Shown: one piece after another, positions 48,682 to 60,132 of the stretch | Layout of the letters: every line of letters begins with the position of its first letter | How positions within the stretch are numbered: the first letter of the stretch is position 1 | Source: Erythroxylum novogranatense | Taxonomy: Eukaryota > Streptophyta > Magnoliopsida > Malpighiales > Erythroxylaceae | Length of the DNA: 64,000 bases | Assembly (NCBI GenBank): GCA_029891385.1 | Contig: CM057230.1 | Location: 34,737,402-34,801,401, forward strand | Reading direction: 5' to 3' | Translations under genes and position numbers: made by a program | Notes under the pieces: model-generated | What the model saw: the letters and a program-made list of their open reading frames with translations, nothing else | What the model was told of the DNA's origin: nothing | Database searches by the model: none

Positions 48682-49649
48682 TCATGGCCACCATCCACTT
48701 ATCAGCATCAACATTTGAAATTTCCTTCGTATAGAATGTTCTTCTTCTACTGGTTCACCTTGAACATGATCAGGATCTGGATCATCAATTTGATCTGTCT
48801 GATGTGTAGAAGACATCTGTGAAGGACCTGAACTACCAATCTCTAACTCCACATGTTTCTGTATACTATCCTCTTTTTCTAAATTACAAGGATTACAAGG
48901 CTCTTTTCTAGGATACAATATAGAGGACTTATCAAATGTAACATCTCTACTAATTACAAATTTAGGTGACTTGGGATCAGGACACCACAAACGATATCCC
49001 TTCACCCATGAAGCATAACCAAGGAAAATACATTTCTTAGCCCTAGCTCTAACTTTCCTCATTTACATGCATATACGCCGACACCCAAATATTCTTAAAG
49101 TAGAGTAATCAGTGAGGAGTACCGACCAAACTTCCTCCGAGTCTTGAAATTAAGAGGAGCACAAGGAGAGCGGTTGACGATGTAGCAAGTCGTCACGAAT
49201 GGCTTCGCTCAAAATTAAGTGTCAATCTGCATTAGAGATCATACACCGAGCTCTTTCCAAAAGAGTCCGATTCATACGCCGCAACTCCATTTTGTCATGA
49301 GTCATTTCGACAAAGGTGATGCCGAGCAATTCCTTCTTTCTTGCAAAATTCATTGAATTCACATCCACAAAATTCCAAACCATTATCCGTCAGAATGCTT
49401 AACATGTTTTTTCCGTCTTTTCAATCAACACTTTCCATTGTTTAAAGGTTAAGAAAACATCATTTTGTGTTTCAAGAAATACACCCAAACCTTCCTTGAA
49501 TAATCATCAATAAAAGTCAACATATACCGCACCACCTTTAGATGGAACACGAGAGGGCCCCAAAGATCGTAATGAATATAATCCAAAGTACCTTTAGTTT
49601 GTGAATACCGAGAATTGAAATCGACTCGTTTTGCTTCCCAAAGATACAA
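48682..49649 (-). pseudogene. Copia integrase remnant
   Basis: Near 49560-49450 the frame gives GTLDYIHYDLWGP and MLTFIDDYSRKVWVYFLKHK. Near 49060-48950 it gives the end KKCIFLGYASWVKGYRLW and FVISRDVTFDK. The catalytic core between them is scrambled by frameshifts. Confidence 0.8.
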
Positions 49650-51008
49650 TGCTCATAAAGTCCATCTTACCAGTACTTTGACCACAAAGTAGGCCTCTCT
49701 TGCTTAACAATGTTAAACCTTTCTCACCCATATGTCCCAAACGCATGTGCCACAATTTGGTAATGTCACCTTCAGTAGAGACTGCCGCAGCACCTGTTAC
49801 TATAGATCCCTGCAAAACATACAAACTACCAGACCTGCAAGCTTTCATCAATACAAGAGCACCTTTAGAAATTTTCAAAACTCCACCTTCAGCTGAGAAC
49901 TTGCACCATTGAGAATCGAGAGTGCCCAAAGAGATGAGATTTTTCTTCAAATCAAGAACATGTCTAACATCAGTGAGTGTTCTAATGATACCATCATACA
50001 TTTTGATCCGAACTGTACCTTTACTAACAACTTTACAGGCAACATTATTACCCATCAAAACAATTCCACCATTCAATAACTCATAAGTGGAAAAGCACTC
50101 CCTGTCGGGACTCATGTGGTAAGAACAACCCGAATCTAAAATCCACTCCTTATTAGACCTAAGTTTATCTTCTGTGGCTACAAAGATAATTCCTCATTCT
50201 CATCTCTCGCTACACTAGCCTCTATATTGTCATTGTATATTCGCTTCAACTTTATTTTTCTCCTTATGTTTCAATTTATAGCGATCAAATTTTATATGCC
50301 CTTTTTCTTGCAATAGTTACAAGTTTTATTTCTATGTCCGGATTTTGACACGCTTTGGATCTACTTCTTTCAAAATCTCTATTTTAGATCTACCCTGCAT
50401 AAATAGTCCCTCCGCCGACTTCCACTAGTCTCCCCAAAGTGATGTCCCTATCAATCGCTTCTTTTGACTTTAATGCGCACTTAATACTATTATATGAGAC
50501 CGACTCTTTCCCATAAATCATAGATCACGAAAATATTTAAAGGAATGGGGAAGGGAACATAACAATAATATGGCTTGATCTTCATCCTCAATTTTCACAT
50601 CTACTTTCTTCAAATCCAAAATAAGAGAATCAAATTTATCTAGATGTGAAAGAATAGATGTACCTTCAATCATCCTCAACATGTACAACTTTTGTTTCTA
50701 ATAAAGCCGATTCTCCACCGCCTTCTTCATGCATATAGCTTTCAATCTATCCCACATACCTTTCATTTGTGTTTTCACCAAAGAACCTCCCGCAAAACCC
50801 GATCGGAGAGATTCAATATGATGGCTGATCTAGCCTTTTTATCTAGATCCGTGAATATGTCTGACGCCATATCTGCTGGCTTTTTCTCCACTCCATCAAG
50901 TGCAATCTCACATCCGTCTTGTATTAAAATGGCTTGCATCTTGAGCTGCCACATGCCGAAGTTAATGCTCCGGTCAATCTTTTCAATAGAGGTCTTCTTT
51001 ATTGTCAT
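49650..51008 (-). pseudogene. Copia gag, protease and pre-integrase remnant
   Basis: Gag begins near 51008 with IEKIDRSINFGMWQLKMQAI. The protease and pre-integrase part includes [19 protein letters not shown] and [14 protein letters not shown]. The zinc knuckle region near 50280-50350 is out of frame. Confidence 0.8.
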
Positions 51009-51039
51009 GATGGCTAAAAATTGATATCCGAACTATTTT

Positions 51040-51300
51040 TCTTTAGGTGGGCCCCACACAAGAACTGTAACAGCGGACCCCACAAATACACGAATGCGAG
51101 CCCCACAGGAAAAGTAGGGATGTGGGCCCCACAAGCAAAGCTGAACTCCGTTGACAAAACCAATGCAGTGGGCCCCGCAAGATAAATCCGAGGTAGTGGG
51201 CCCCACAAGAGAAAATCGAGGCAGTGAGCCCTGTATGATGAATTTGAGGCAGTGGGCCCCACAAAATAAAACTGAGGCAGTGGGCTCCGTCTAGACTCAC
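51040..51300. repeat. Array of about nine GTGGGCCCCAC units in the copia leader
   Basis: Units occur near 51046, 51072, 51098, 51121, 51170, 51196, 51230, 51252 and 51281, commonly as GAGGCAGTGGGCCCCACAA. They lie between the primer site and gag. The core contains both GTGGGCCC and GGCCCCAC, which fit the TCP-factor consensus sites. Gly/Pro/Trp-rich frames here are shadows. Confidence 0.85.
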
Positions 51301-51852
51301 AAAAAAAGTCTAAGTTACTTTTAACGTGGAGGACCACCTAAAGGGCAACCACAGAGCATACTGAAGTTAGATCGAAAAGAGAAGCTCGATACCGGCTTGT
51401 TATGATAAAATGCCTTTGGGACGGACACCAGAGAATTTATTTAAAATAACGAGAGACAAAATAAATGGGATGAAAACAAAGATTTACGTGGTTCATTAAC
51501 GTGACCTACGCCCACGATTGGAAGGTGAGCAATTTTACTAATACGTGGAGAATATATACAAGCACACGACTAGAATAAAAGGCTTTCAACAACTCATAAG
51601 TATATAGAGTAGAGGATGAGAGGATAGGAAGATTTTTATGTCAGATCTTCCTAGTTTGCAAACATCCCTTTATACCGATGAAACCTTCAATCTCTCAAGA
51701 ATCAACGCTTCACCAAATCCACGCTTGAAGATTGCTAGTCATGTTCGGTGTTTCTTTTGTTGACTTATAACAAACAACCATTTTATTTTAACATGCAACC
51801 AATAGCCTCCATACTTGACTTTGGAGGGGCCAAGCATGCATGCAACAATTAA

Positions 51853-52763
51853 ACATATTGATATTGTCTCCTTCTTCAGTATCTTCTATAGGCAAACCAA
51901 AACTTATAGAATTGTTTCCTTCTCTTACTCTCTGTTTGTCGTTTCTTCGTAATATCATAACATCCTTTGCAAAAAGGAGTCAAGTATTCTAGGGTTTCTT
52001 TTCAAATTCTTTTGCAGACCTCTTTCCTAGCATTGTGGGTTCCTCAATCTTCTCTAACATCAATATACTAAATTGTTCCTCTTGAGCAGATCACAAAGTT
52101 GCAAAGAAAACCCTGAAAGTACTTTATCATTTCCCACATGCCATTGGAAGCTGTTACCTGTAAAACCCTACCTAAAACTTGCCGGAGAAAGAAGACAACT
52201 AAAATGACTTGTTGTTTAGAATCCAAGTAAAACAAGTTGTTTTAGCCTAAACAGCAGACTTTACGTCTCCTTATTGTGCCACATCATCTCCAAGAGACAC
52301 ATGTCACAAAACCATTAAATCATGTATCAATATATAAGCATAAAATTGATGCCATGCCAATGCCACATTACTATCCAATCAGTCTACATCAACCACGACA
52401 TTTTTCAGTCAGTACCATGCCATTACTAGGTTAGCTCTATGTCATTGCCAATAAGCATCCGTGTCATCATCAACTAGCCACATTTATCCACATGGCGACA
52501 TATTATTGGTGGTATGCGTTGACATCCCATTAGTCCACGTCATTAAAAGCCCCATCCTCTTCTTTGGTTTAGTTTAGTCTATTGGTTGATTCAGTTCATT
52601 TAAAAAATCATTAACCATCCAGTTCAACGTACTTTGATTTGATTCTTTTGTAACCTGAACTAGTCTGCAAGGTTTTTCAATGTTTGAATCCATTTTGAGG
52701 TCAAAATTATCAAATTCTGAATTTATAGAAAGGTTTTCTCATTTTTATTGTTTTTCTTCATTA
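51853..52763. other. Spacer, no gene seen
   Basis: There is no coding signal. The region near 52260-52540 has several ...CATGCCA/CATTAC phrases and may belong to the leader or LTR of the following copia relic. Confidence 0.4.
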
Positions 52764-54560
52764 TGGATGTCTCTAAACTTTCCCAATATATTACCAATCC
52801 TATCAAGTTTGATGGCTCAAATTATGATATGTAGACTGAGGAAATGTATAGTTTTCTTAAAGGGAGGTTCTTTTGGTGCATCGATAATAGAGAAATACCA
52901 AAACTAATACAAAAGAAAGATATAAAACCGAATGTGTTCATAAAATGTTTAGTATCTTGAGAAGCAATGAATCATCAAATATTGACATGGTTTTGTAGGA
53001 TAGTATTAAAGCAATCAAGCTTGATTTTCAATGTTTTGACATGGCTAATAGGTATGGAACTTCTTAAATAATCATTACCCTATATCTAATGATATCAATC
53101 AATTTCAATTGTATAGAAGATTTTATCAAATTTTACAATAGCTTGGATAGACCATATATAGCCATTTGTTTGAATTACAAGAACTTTAGGACCAAGTTGC
53201 TTTTCGAGATCATGTTTAGCCCAATATTGATATTGGTACTATCTATGTGAATCTTCATAATTGCCAACATATTTGGGATTTGTGGATGACTTTATAAGAA
53301 GAGTTTGAACCCATTCACAACTTTTTTCTCCATTAAAGTTGTCTTCCAAACCTCGATATTGTAATCAAGGAGTTAATGAGTTAATCATTATACTTCGTAT
53401 AGAAAAGTATATTCCACCTGTTGATGTTATTCTTCCCACTTATTCCTTAACACATAAGAACTCAGGTTAGGAGTTCTATAAGGAATTTTATAGGTACTGC
53501 AAATAGTATAGGCATCACATCTCATAATGCAAAAAAATAACTTAAATAGAATAGTGGATAAGGCAACTCTTTCAAGTCTTCTTAGCCTACTTTTGATGTT
53601 ATTGTTGCCAAAAAGGGTCCAATAGAAAGTGCTTCTCCTAAATTCTACTTAGATGTTTTTCATGTACTCTAACAACTTCAACCAGAATCTAGTACCTTAT
53701 CCTCTCTTGCCCTGTCTGTCACATCAAGTACTTCAACTTTATGGTATCATGATTCTGATCGTTGTAACTATATGACTTCTAATTCTTCTATTCTTAAATC
53801 TTCACAAACACCATCATTCTTTATATTATTCATGCTACTAATAATTCTACTATGCATGATTAGAGTATAGACGTTGTCCACAAATCTAAAATACTCTTAC
53901 CCAATACCTTTCTTGTTCCTAAACTCTTACTAAATCTCATTTCTATTGGCCAATTAGTGAACTTAATATTAACTTATCTTTTTCGATTCATGGTTTTACT
54001 ATGCAAGATTCACATACGAGCAATATCTTTGGGATAGGGCATAAAGTTAAATGATTGTTTAAGCTTACTTCTATAAGTCTACAATCTAAATGCGTTACCA
54101 ATATTATACTTGGCATTCTCGTCCTGACTATCTTTCTACTGTGAGACTAGGATCTTTAATCTTTAGTGGCTCTTTATATATATATTCTATTAAATTTGCT
54201 AATTTTGATTTGTGTTCCTTTTTAACTTTCAAAGATCATGCTTTACCTTTTTCTATTAAAGACTTTATCCCTTAGGCACCTTTTAACATGATTCACTATA
54301 TGATATTTGAGGCTCTACTCCTTATGATAATATGGATGGTTTGAGATATTATGTGATCTCTATTGATGATATTTATTGATCTATATGGATTTTTCTCATG
54401 TATTATAAATATGTAAGTATTTTCAATCTATACTCACTTTGTTAATCTGATTAAAACTTAGATCTTTTATAAGATTAAAGTTTTTTGCACCGATAATGTT
54501 TTTCTAGTATAAAGATACAAAATTTACCCTTTTTTTCCTCAAAAAGTAACTATTATTCAA
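52764..54560 (+). pseudogene. Second, older copia relic (gag to start of integrase)
   Basis: Plus-strand remnants in order: NPIKFDGSNYDMW near 52800 (gag start); VPKLLLNLISIGQL near 53915; YYTWHSRPDYLS near 54095 (pre-integrase); and the integrase start near 54300-54400 with GSTPYDNMDGLRYYVISIDD. Stops are frequent and no LTRs were found. Confidence 0.7.
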
Positions 54561-55039
54561 AGACCCTGCTTAAGTGCATCTAAGAAAAATGGATAAACAA
54601 AACATAAACATAGATATATTCTTAATATTGTTTGAGCTTTTCTCATATCCTCTTCTTATCCCAAAAACTTTTGGGGAGAAGCATCTTTTACTACTATTTA
54701 CAATAGTATCCCTTCCCCTGTCATATGTGACATCTTCCTTTATGAGCAATTATTCAATCGTGCTTCAGATTATCAATCTATTAAAGTCTTTGATTGTTCT
54801 TTCTTTTTTCTTATATAACCCTATCGTTGTGTTTGGTTGTTGCCTTCAAAGCAGAGGCGAAAAAGATTTTAATGTAAGAGAAGGAAGAGAATGTAAACCG
54901 GGGATGCTTAGGTGTTTGGTTGTGGTGGACGGACAGATAAAATTATCTCCGTCCCAAGGATGAAATGTGTTTGGTTTTGATGGATGTAACCAAAAATAGT
55001 ATGAATGACAATATTGCCTCTTGCGAAGGTAATACGAGT

Positions 55040-55646
55040 ATATATAAGTAAGTAAGTGGTTATTATATAATTGTATGAATATTTAATTTAAGTAAATTTG
55101 TAATTTTACAATTACAATGAAATAAAATGAGAAACCAAAATAATTACGAAATGTTAAACCTTTAAAATTAATAGAAATGAGTTATTTAATATAAAATGCC
55201 TACAAACTAAAATATTAATTTATAGGTTAACAAAATTTGTATGATTTAGAAATTGAAATACATAATAATGTAATAAAACATCTAAGCATTCATTTAATTA
55301 ATGACATCATAGTTTAGTACATAATAATTTAGTTAAATGTTTAAGCATTTATGAAACTAATTACATAATAGAGTTAAAAATCGTAGAAGGTATAATTTTT
55401 AATACATAATACTAAAGTATATCATGCAAGCAATCATGGAATTAATTACATAAGATGTTACAAATTGGTAGAAGTTAGAAATTGTACAACATAATAAATT
55501 AATAAAACATGTAACCATTCATGAAACAAATTACATAATAGGTATTAAAAGTCCGACAAGTTCAAATTGTTATACATAATAAGTTAACACAACATCTAGG
55601 CATTCATAGAATTCATTACATAATAAGTTGAAGATACATACGACCC
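55040..55646. other. AT-rich part of the Harbinger element
   Basis: I see no gene. Phrases like ATTCATGAAACAAATTACATAATA recur in diverged form. Confidence 0.4.
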
Positions 55647-56048
55647 TTATATTTTATCAAGAATGCCGGTAATAATAAAACCCAAAATTAAACCAACGGC
55701 AACGAGTAAAAGTCCTTGAGTCCAAGCATTTTTCTTCTTCAAAGTAGCAACTTCAATTTGGAGTTCATTTGTTGGAAGGGAAGATTGATACAGTATTAAT
55801 GACGGTTCATTAGTGGTATGAACAATTTCTTCATTCTGACGAGTCCGCCTATCAACATCGATGAGATAGGCATGTTCTGCTTCTACATAAGTCCGATACC
55901 CCTTGAATTTTGCATTAGGAAACCCCTCTGTAACCAGTTTTACATCATCCCAGTTTGTAAAAATTCCAACATGACGCCCAACAAACACGACATAAAAGCT
56001 AAATCGGCCCATAGGAAAGTACCTGAAAATGAATAATAACATCATCAT
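55647..56048 (-). CDS. Small hypothetical protein in the Harbinger element
   Basis: The 133-codon frame contains MGRFSFYVVFVGRHVGIFTN, WDDVKLVTEGFPNAKFKGYR and TYVEAEHAYL. This is the caulimovirus/RNase HI-type viroplasmin fold (G-x-x-x-G-I-Y-x-x-W-x-x-x-x-x-x-V-x-G-x-x-x-A-x-x-K-x-F), which binds RNA-DNA hybrids. A C-terminal hydrophobic stretch, TQGLLLVAVGLILGFIITGI, looks like a membrane anchor. It lies just downstream of the Myb-like gene on the same strand. The upstream start MMMLLFIFRYFP may include intronic sequence. I am fairly sure of the fold and unsure whether it is expressed. Confidence 0.5.
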   Translation of the reverse strand: MMMLLFIFRYFPMGRFSFYVVFVGRHVGIFTNWDDVKLVTEGFPNAKFKGYRTYVEAEHAYLIDVDRRTRQNEEIVHTTNEPSLILYQSSLPTNELQIEVATLKKKNAWTQGLLLVAVGLILGFIITGILDKI

Positions 56049-56214
56049 TCATACACCAACATACATCACAAACATCCAAATAGTTAACAAAGCAACCATT
56101 CATCATGGATTCACAAGTGCACAAACAAAGTCAACAATTCGAAGTACCATCATTCAACATCACACAAGCTGTTTAAAGACAAATAATGAAGCCATAAAAT
56201 AATTCTAACTATAG

Positions 56215-57183
56215 TCAGTCTTCATCATATAAGAGGCTCCTAACATAAGCCTGTCTGTGATCTGCAGTTACACGCCAGAACAGTCCCTCAGCCTGAGCAA
56301 TCACAGAGAACATCCTCATAGTCCTAACAATTTCTGTTGTAGAGAACCCCAACTTCTCAAGCTCTTCACCTAGGTTGGGTCCTTCAGCTCCTTTAATTGC
56401 ATCAGCAATTATCTTTGCATTCTCACAACTAGCATCAATGGCCTTAGCAAATGTTGCAGAAAGGCCATCGAAAAGTTTAATATCCGTCATCTTCCTTTTG
56501 CCTTTATTTTGTCGGGTCCCTGCTATATTGCTGGAAGACGAGATAGCTTCCGTGACATTGGCAGGTGCTGATCCAGGGGGAGTCTCCGATGGGCACATTG
56601 GATCAAATGAGCCAAAAGGAGCTGTTGGCTCATCACCCTCAGTGTCATCGATATCCAGTTCTGTTACAACATCTACAGCAACTTGAGCTCCTGAGCCAAC
56701 AGCTCTGTCCCTTCCAAAGATATTCTCAAGTCTAGGATAAATCGGGAACGGCTTCCCAGGAGTGTAGTACTTGGTGGGGTTTTTCTGGAAAACAATAACA
56801 CAACTTTAGCATGACAAACAAATTACTTTGGAGATGATGCAAGAAATAACCAGAGGTGAAAATAAAACAGTTACCCTCCTCCATTCTTACAGCACTTGCT
56901 TGCTATCAACCTCTACACATTGCATGGTTTCATTCCAACCAAAGCCACTACAGTTCAACATGTCAAAAGCTGTTTGATATTTTTCCTTCAACCTTTTGTG
57001 TTTATTTTTAATATGCCTCTTGTCAATGGCACAATCAGGAAACTTGTCCACCATCCTTTCAGCAAGAAGTTGGAAGGTACCAGGCTTAAATTGCCCATTA
57101 TCAGTTCTATAACCAGCAACAACTGCCTCTTCCATAAATGTCACTAATGCTTTTGTTTCATCTGAATTCCAGATTCTTGACAT
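56215..57183 (-). pseudogene. Harbinger Myb/SANT-like accessory gene, one nonsense codon
   Basis: Exon 1 (57183-56875) starts MSRIWNSDETKALVTFMEEA and carries the trihelix-type Myb/SANT domain with KFPDCAIDKRHIKNKHKRLK and FGWNE. Exon 2 (56784-56215) follows TTTTCCAG and reads KNPTKYYTPGKPFP...YPRLENIFG, an acidic middle, and the C-terminal domain ENAKIIADAIKG...LGFSTTEIVRTMRMF, ending LYDED-stop. Both splice sites are good and phase 0. A TAA at 56887-56889, five codons before the exon 1 donor, is the only break I see. The partner protein in this superfamily binds the element ends and helps the transposase enter the nucleus. Confidence 0.75.
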
Positions 57184-57423
57184 CTGACCTAAACCATGGA
57201 ATGTCATTCCGCAAACAAAACAACCAAACCATTTCCATAATATATTAATCACCATTATTTGAAACTTATATGGAAATAAAGAAGAATATATTGCCAGTTA
57301 TCACATTCGGTTAATATATAAAGTGAAATTAAACCAAAAGCCTCAAGTCAATTACAATGAAAGTGAAACAAAGTTCAGTACAATGCAATAAATACAAACA
57401 AAAACTGAATTAAAGTTCACAAC

Positions 57424-58800
57424 TTAATGGTTTCTTCTCCAATCATCATGCATGTTCCTAGCTAACTCATCTCTCCATTGACTCCATTCATTAGTTGGCT
57501 CAACACGATCAACAAATTCAGGAAATGGTGCATCTTCCCCAATCGGCAAATCCTCTTCTTCAAAAGCGATCCGCTCACTTTGGATCATCGTCATATGCAA
57601 TCTAATAAAGTTGTGCAACAAGCAACATGCAAGAATTATGTGCACATGAGTGGTCGTTGGATAAAAGATGGATTTGAGGATTTTCCATCTTTTTCAAGAA
57701 ACCAATGCACGCTCAATGACATTTCGCGGATGAGTGTCTCTTATTAAACAACTCTTCCGGAGTCCTAGGTGCTCTTCCATCTCTTGCCCAATCTTGAATA
57801 TGGTATCTTGTGCCCTAAAAGGTGCAAGGAAACTAGGACCATTGGTATAGCCAAAGATCCACTAAGTAGTAATTTCTATAGCGAAACATACTCCAACCAT
57901 TATATTTGTAATCACACCTTAAAAACAAATTTCCAAATTCGACAAATATTATGATCTTACATACCCTTGAACTTCAAGTCTATTACGCCTAGTAACAAAG
58001 CATCATGCAGAACCCTTGAATCTGCAGCTGAACCCTACCATCCAGCAAGAACATATACAAAATTTAAGTTCTTATCACACACGCCTAACACATTAGTGCA
58101 TATTCTCCCTTCCTACCCTCAGATCTGGGTTTATCTGCTTTGTAATCTGTTATGTCTAAATAGGTTCCATCTAGTGCACCAAGGCGCCTTTGAACAAATT
58201 CAAACAATACAAGAAACATTTCTAGCTTAGATCGTGCGTATGAAATTACACAAGTTATTGTAGCTAATGCAACTTACTAACCTTAAACCACTTCCACTTA
58301 TTGTCTGTGCAATCCTCAGGAATTGGTATGGGCTTCACATACAACATATGTTGAAGCTTCAGTATTGCCTTCAACACACTATGGAAGATCCTACTTATGG
58401 TTTCTCCTGACCTCATAAACCGAACTTGTAATACTCTATTGGATTCATTTTGTGCCAATATTCTTAGGAAGATTAATACTTTTTCTTGTATAGCCACATG
58501 TCCATTAGCATTCAACCCACCATGAACCTGAAGCATTTGACATAACAATCTAAATGCATTTAAGTCCATCCTTAAATCCCAGTGGCAATTCCTATCACCC
58601 TCATGCAAAATTCTATCTATATTGGCTTGCCTGCTAGGTATTCTCAATGCCCGACTACCTCTAGCATTTGCACTCCTTCTCCTTTTTCTAGTGTGCACAT
58701 ACAAACACAACAACAGAAACATTCTCATAAAATCCAATTCCCCAGTCCATAGCTCATACAGAGTTAGACACTTAAAAATAGCATCACGACGCAGATTATT
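57424..58800 (-). pseudogene. Harbinger DDE transposase remnant
   Basis: Exon-like pieces run on the minus strand. The N-terminal helical domain with RQANIDRILHEGDRNCHWDL and FLRILAQNESNRVLQVRF...GETISR is at about 58640-58290. LGALDGTYLDI (first Asp) lies near 58170, and FVYVLAGW and GSAADSRVL (second Asp) near 58000. RGTRYHIQDW, ELFNKRHSSARNVIERAL (catalytic Glu region) lies near 57800-57690. The end IILACCLLHNFIRLHMT...WRDELARNM is at 57645-57424. Small frameshifts and stops occur between the second Asp and the Glu. Family members cut and paste with preference for TWA/CWG-type sites. Confidence 0.8.
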
Positions 58801-58932
58801 CATTTTTAAAATGAAAATTGTCTGCAAAGAAAAACACAATGGATCATAAACAAGCCACAATCAATAATAATATAAATTGTAAAAATTGATGCTTCATATG
58901 ATAACACATCCACATGCAAATGGAAACCATGT

Positions 58933-59095
58933 GGATATATATACGTATATGTACATATATACACGGAGAGATATACATCTATATATGTATATATATCTGT
59001 GTATATACAAAAGTTCATATATATATACACATATATATTTATATCTACATATACTTATATACATAAGTTCATATATATATACACAACTATAACTA
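58933..59095. repeat. TA/CA-rich microsatellite
   Basis: ATATATATAC, GTATATGTACATATATAC and similar runs are present. The Tyr/Ile-rich frames on both strands are shadows. Confidence 0.85.
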
Positions 59096-60015
59096 CAAGT
59101 TCCAAATGTACAAAAATCATATTAATATAAACTAATACCCAACAATACATTATATACGTATAACTATATATAAAAACCAGAGATAGTTTTACGAGCTTGT
59201 CACACTTGCTCCAAGGCATAACATACAATGATGAATGTTTATATATTCAAATTTCTGCATGAACAATTACCGAAACAAAATAGAGGCAAAAACATAGAAG
59301 GTTTTCAAATCATACATAAGCAAGTTTCGTAACACAAAACAAGATGCCTCGTAACGTATAAGCCTAATTCTTGTCGGTTAATTAAAATTCGAAACCTTAA
59401 ATTTTAAAAACCAATCTCAATATGAGGAAATCATCTTCCATATGATGTCCTACAATATGTTATAACAAACTATTAACCTTAATTCTTATAGAGAAAATAA
59501 TGTATATACTTATCCAGTATTATTTAGCATAGTTTTTGGTTTTAATACATCACATTAGTAAGTCAAGGTTTTTATTTGTTATCTTAAGCACTTTTGAGGG
59601 AGAAGGAAATTGGGGGATGAGAATCCATGATCAGAGGAAAGAGCCAACAACCAAGTGTTTCCATCTGTTGAAGAACATCGATTTCCCTCCAACATGTGAA
59701 TGATAATGATAAACAGTGGTAAGAGGAAGACCACTAGTTGCAGTAAATTCTTGGGTACCTAATGTTTTATCACTTAATGAAATTACGGTATTATCTTTTA
59801 GAAATTACTAATTTCATAAATAAGAAAAGGTATGTTTAGCCACAAAGGCAGGAAAAGGTTCATTGCAACTAGGATAGTGCATCCTAGAGTTGAAACAAAG
59901 TTTATTTACTTACAAGGATATACTTATTATAGTATTTGAATAAGAGTTGTTTGGCTATTGAATTAAAGTATTCCGATCTTTAATTGAGAGTGAAAGACTT
60001 CAATACATAAGGCAT
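59096..60015. other. Harbinger interior, no gene seen
   Basis: This is AT-rich and holds no recognised feature. Confidence 0.4.
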
Positions 60016-60132
60016 AAATTTACATGGTCCAACAAACAATCAACAAGGTGGGGTATCCAGAGGAAATTAGATCGAGCTTTGGTGAATGCCAAATGGTTGG
60101 CTCAGTTTCCTAGCAACTTGGCAGTGTTCCAA
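60016..60132 (+). mobile_element. LINE endonuclease fragment
   Basis: The plus strand reads KFTWSNKQSTRWGIQRKLDR and then ALVNAKWLAQFPSNLAV, the T-W-x-N...R-L-D-R-x-x-x-N-x-x-W segment of the endonuclease domain of plant non-LTR retrotransposons. It is a short isolated fragment inside the Harbinger element. Confidence 0.7.

Larger units (their letters stand above)
46655..51847 (-). mobile_element. Full-length Ty1/copia retrotransposon, coding-defective
   Basis: The LTRs are 46655-47109 (3' LTR) and 51398-51847 (5' LTR), both running TGTTATGATAAAATG...CA on the plus strand. Target duplications ATTAA are perfect (46650-46654 and 51848-51852). On the minus strand an initiator-Met-like primer site (CGGTATCGAGC) follows the 5' LTR, and a purine tract AAGGTGGAGATT precedes the 3' LTR. 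The order gag, protease, integrase, RT, RNase H defines copia. Many frameshifts and substitutions split the frame. The LTRs differ at many positions, so it is older than the gypsy insertion. Confidence 0.95.

Noticed and set aside
51014..51337. Gly/Pro/Trp-rich minus-strand frames
   Set aside because: They are translations of the GTGGGCCCCAC array in the copia leader.
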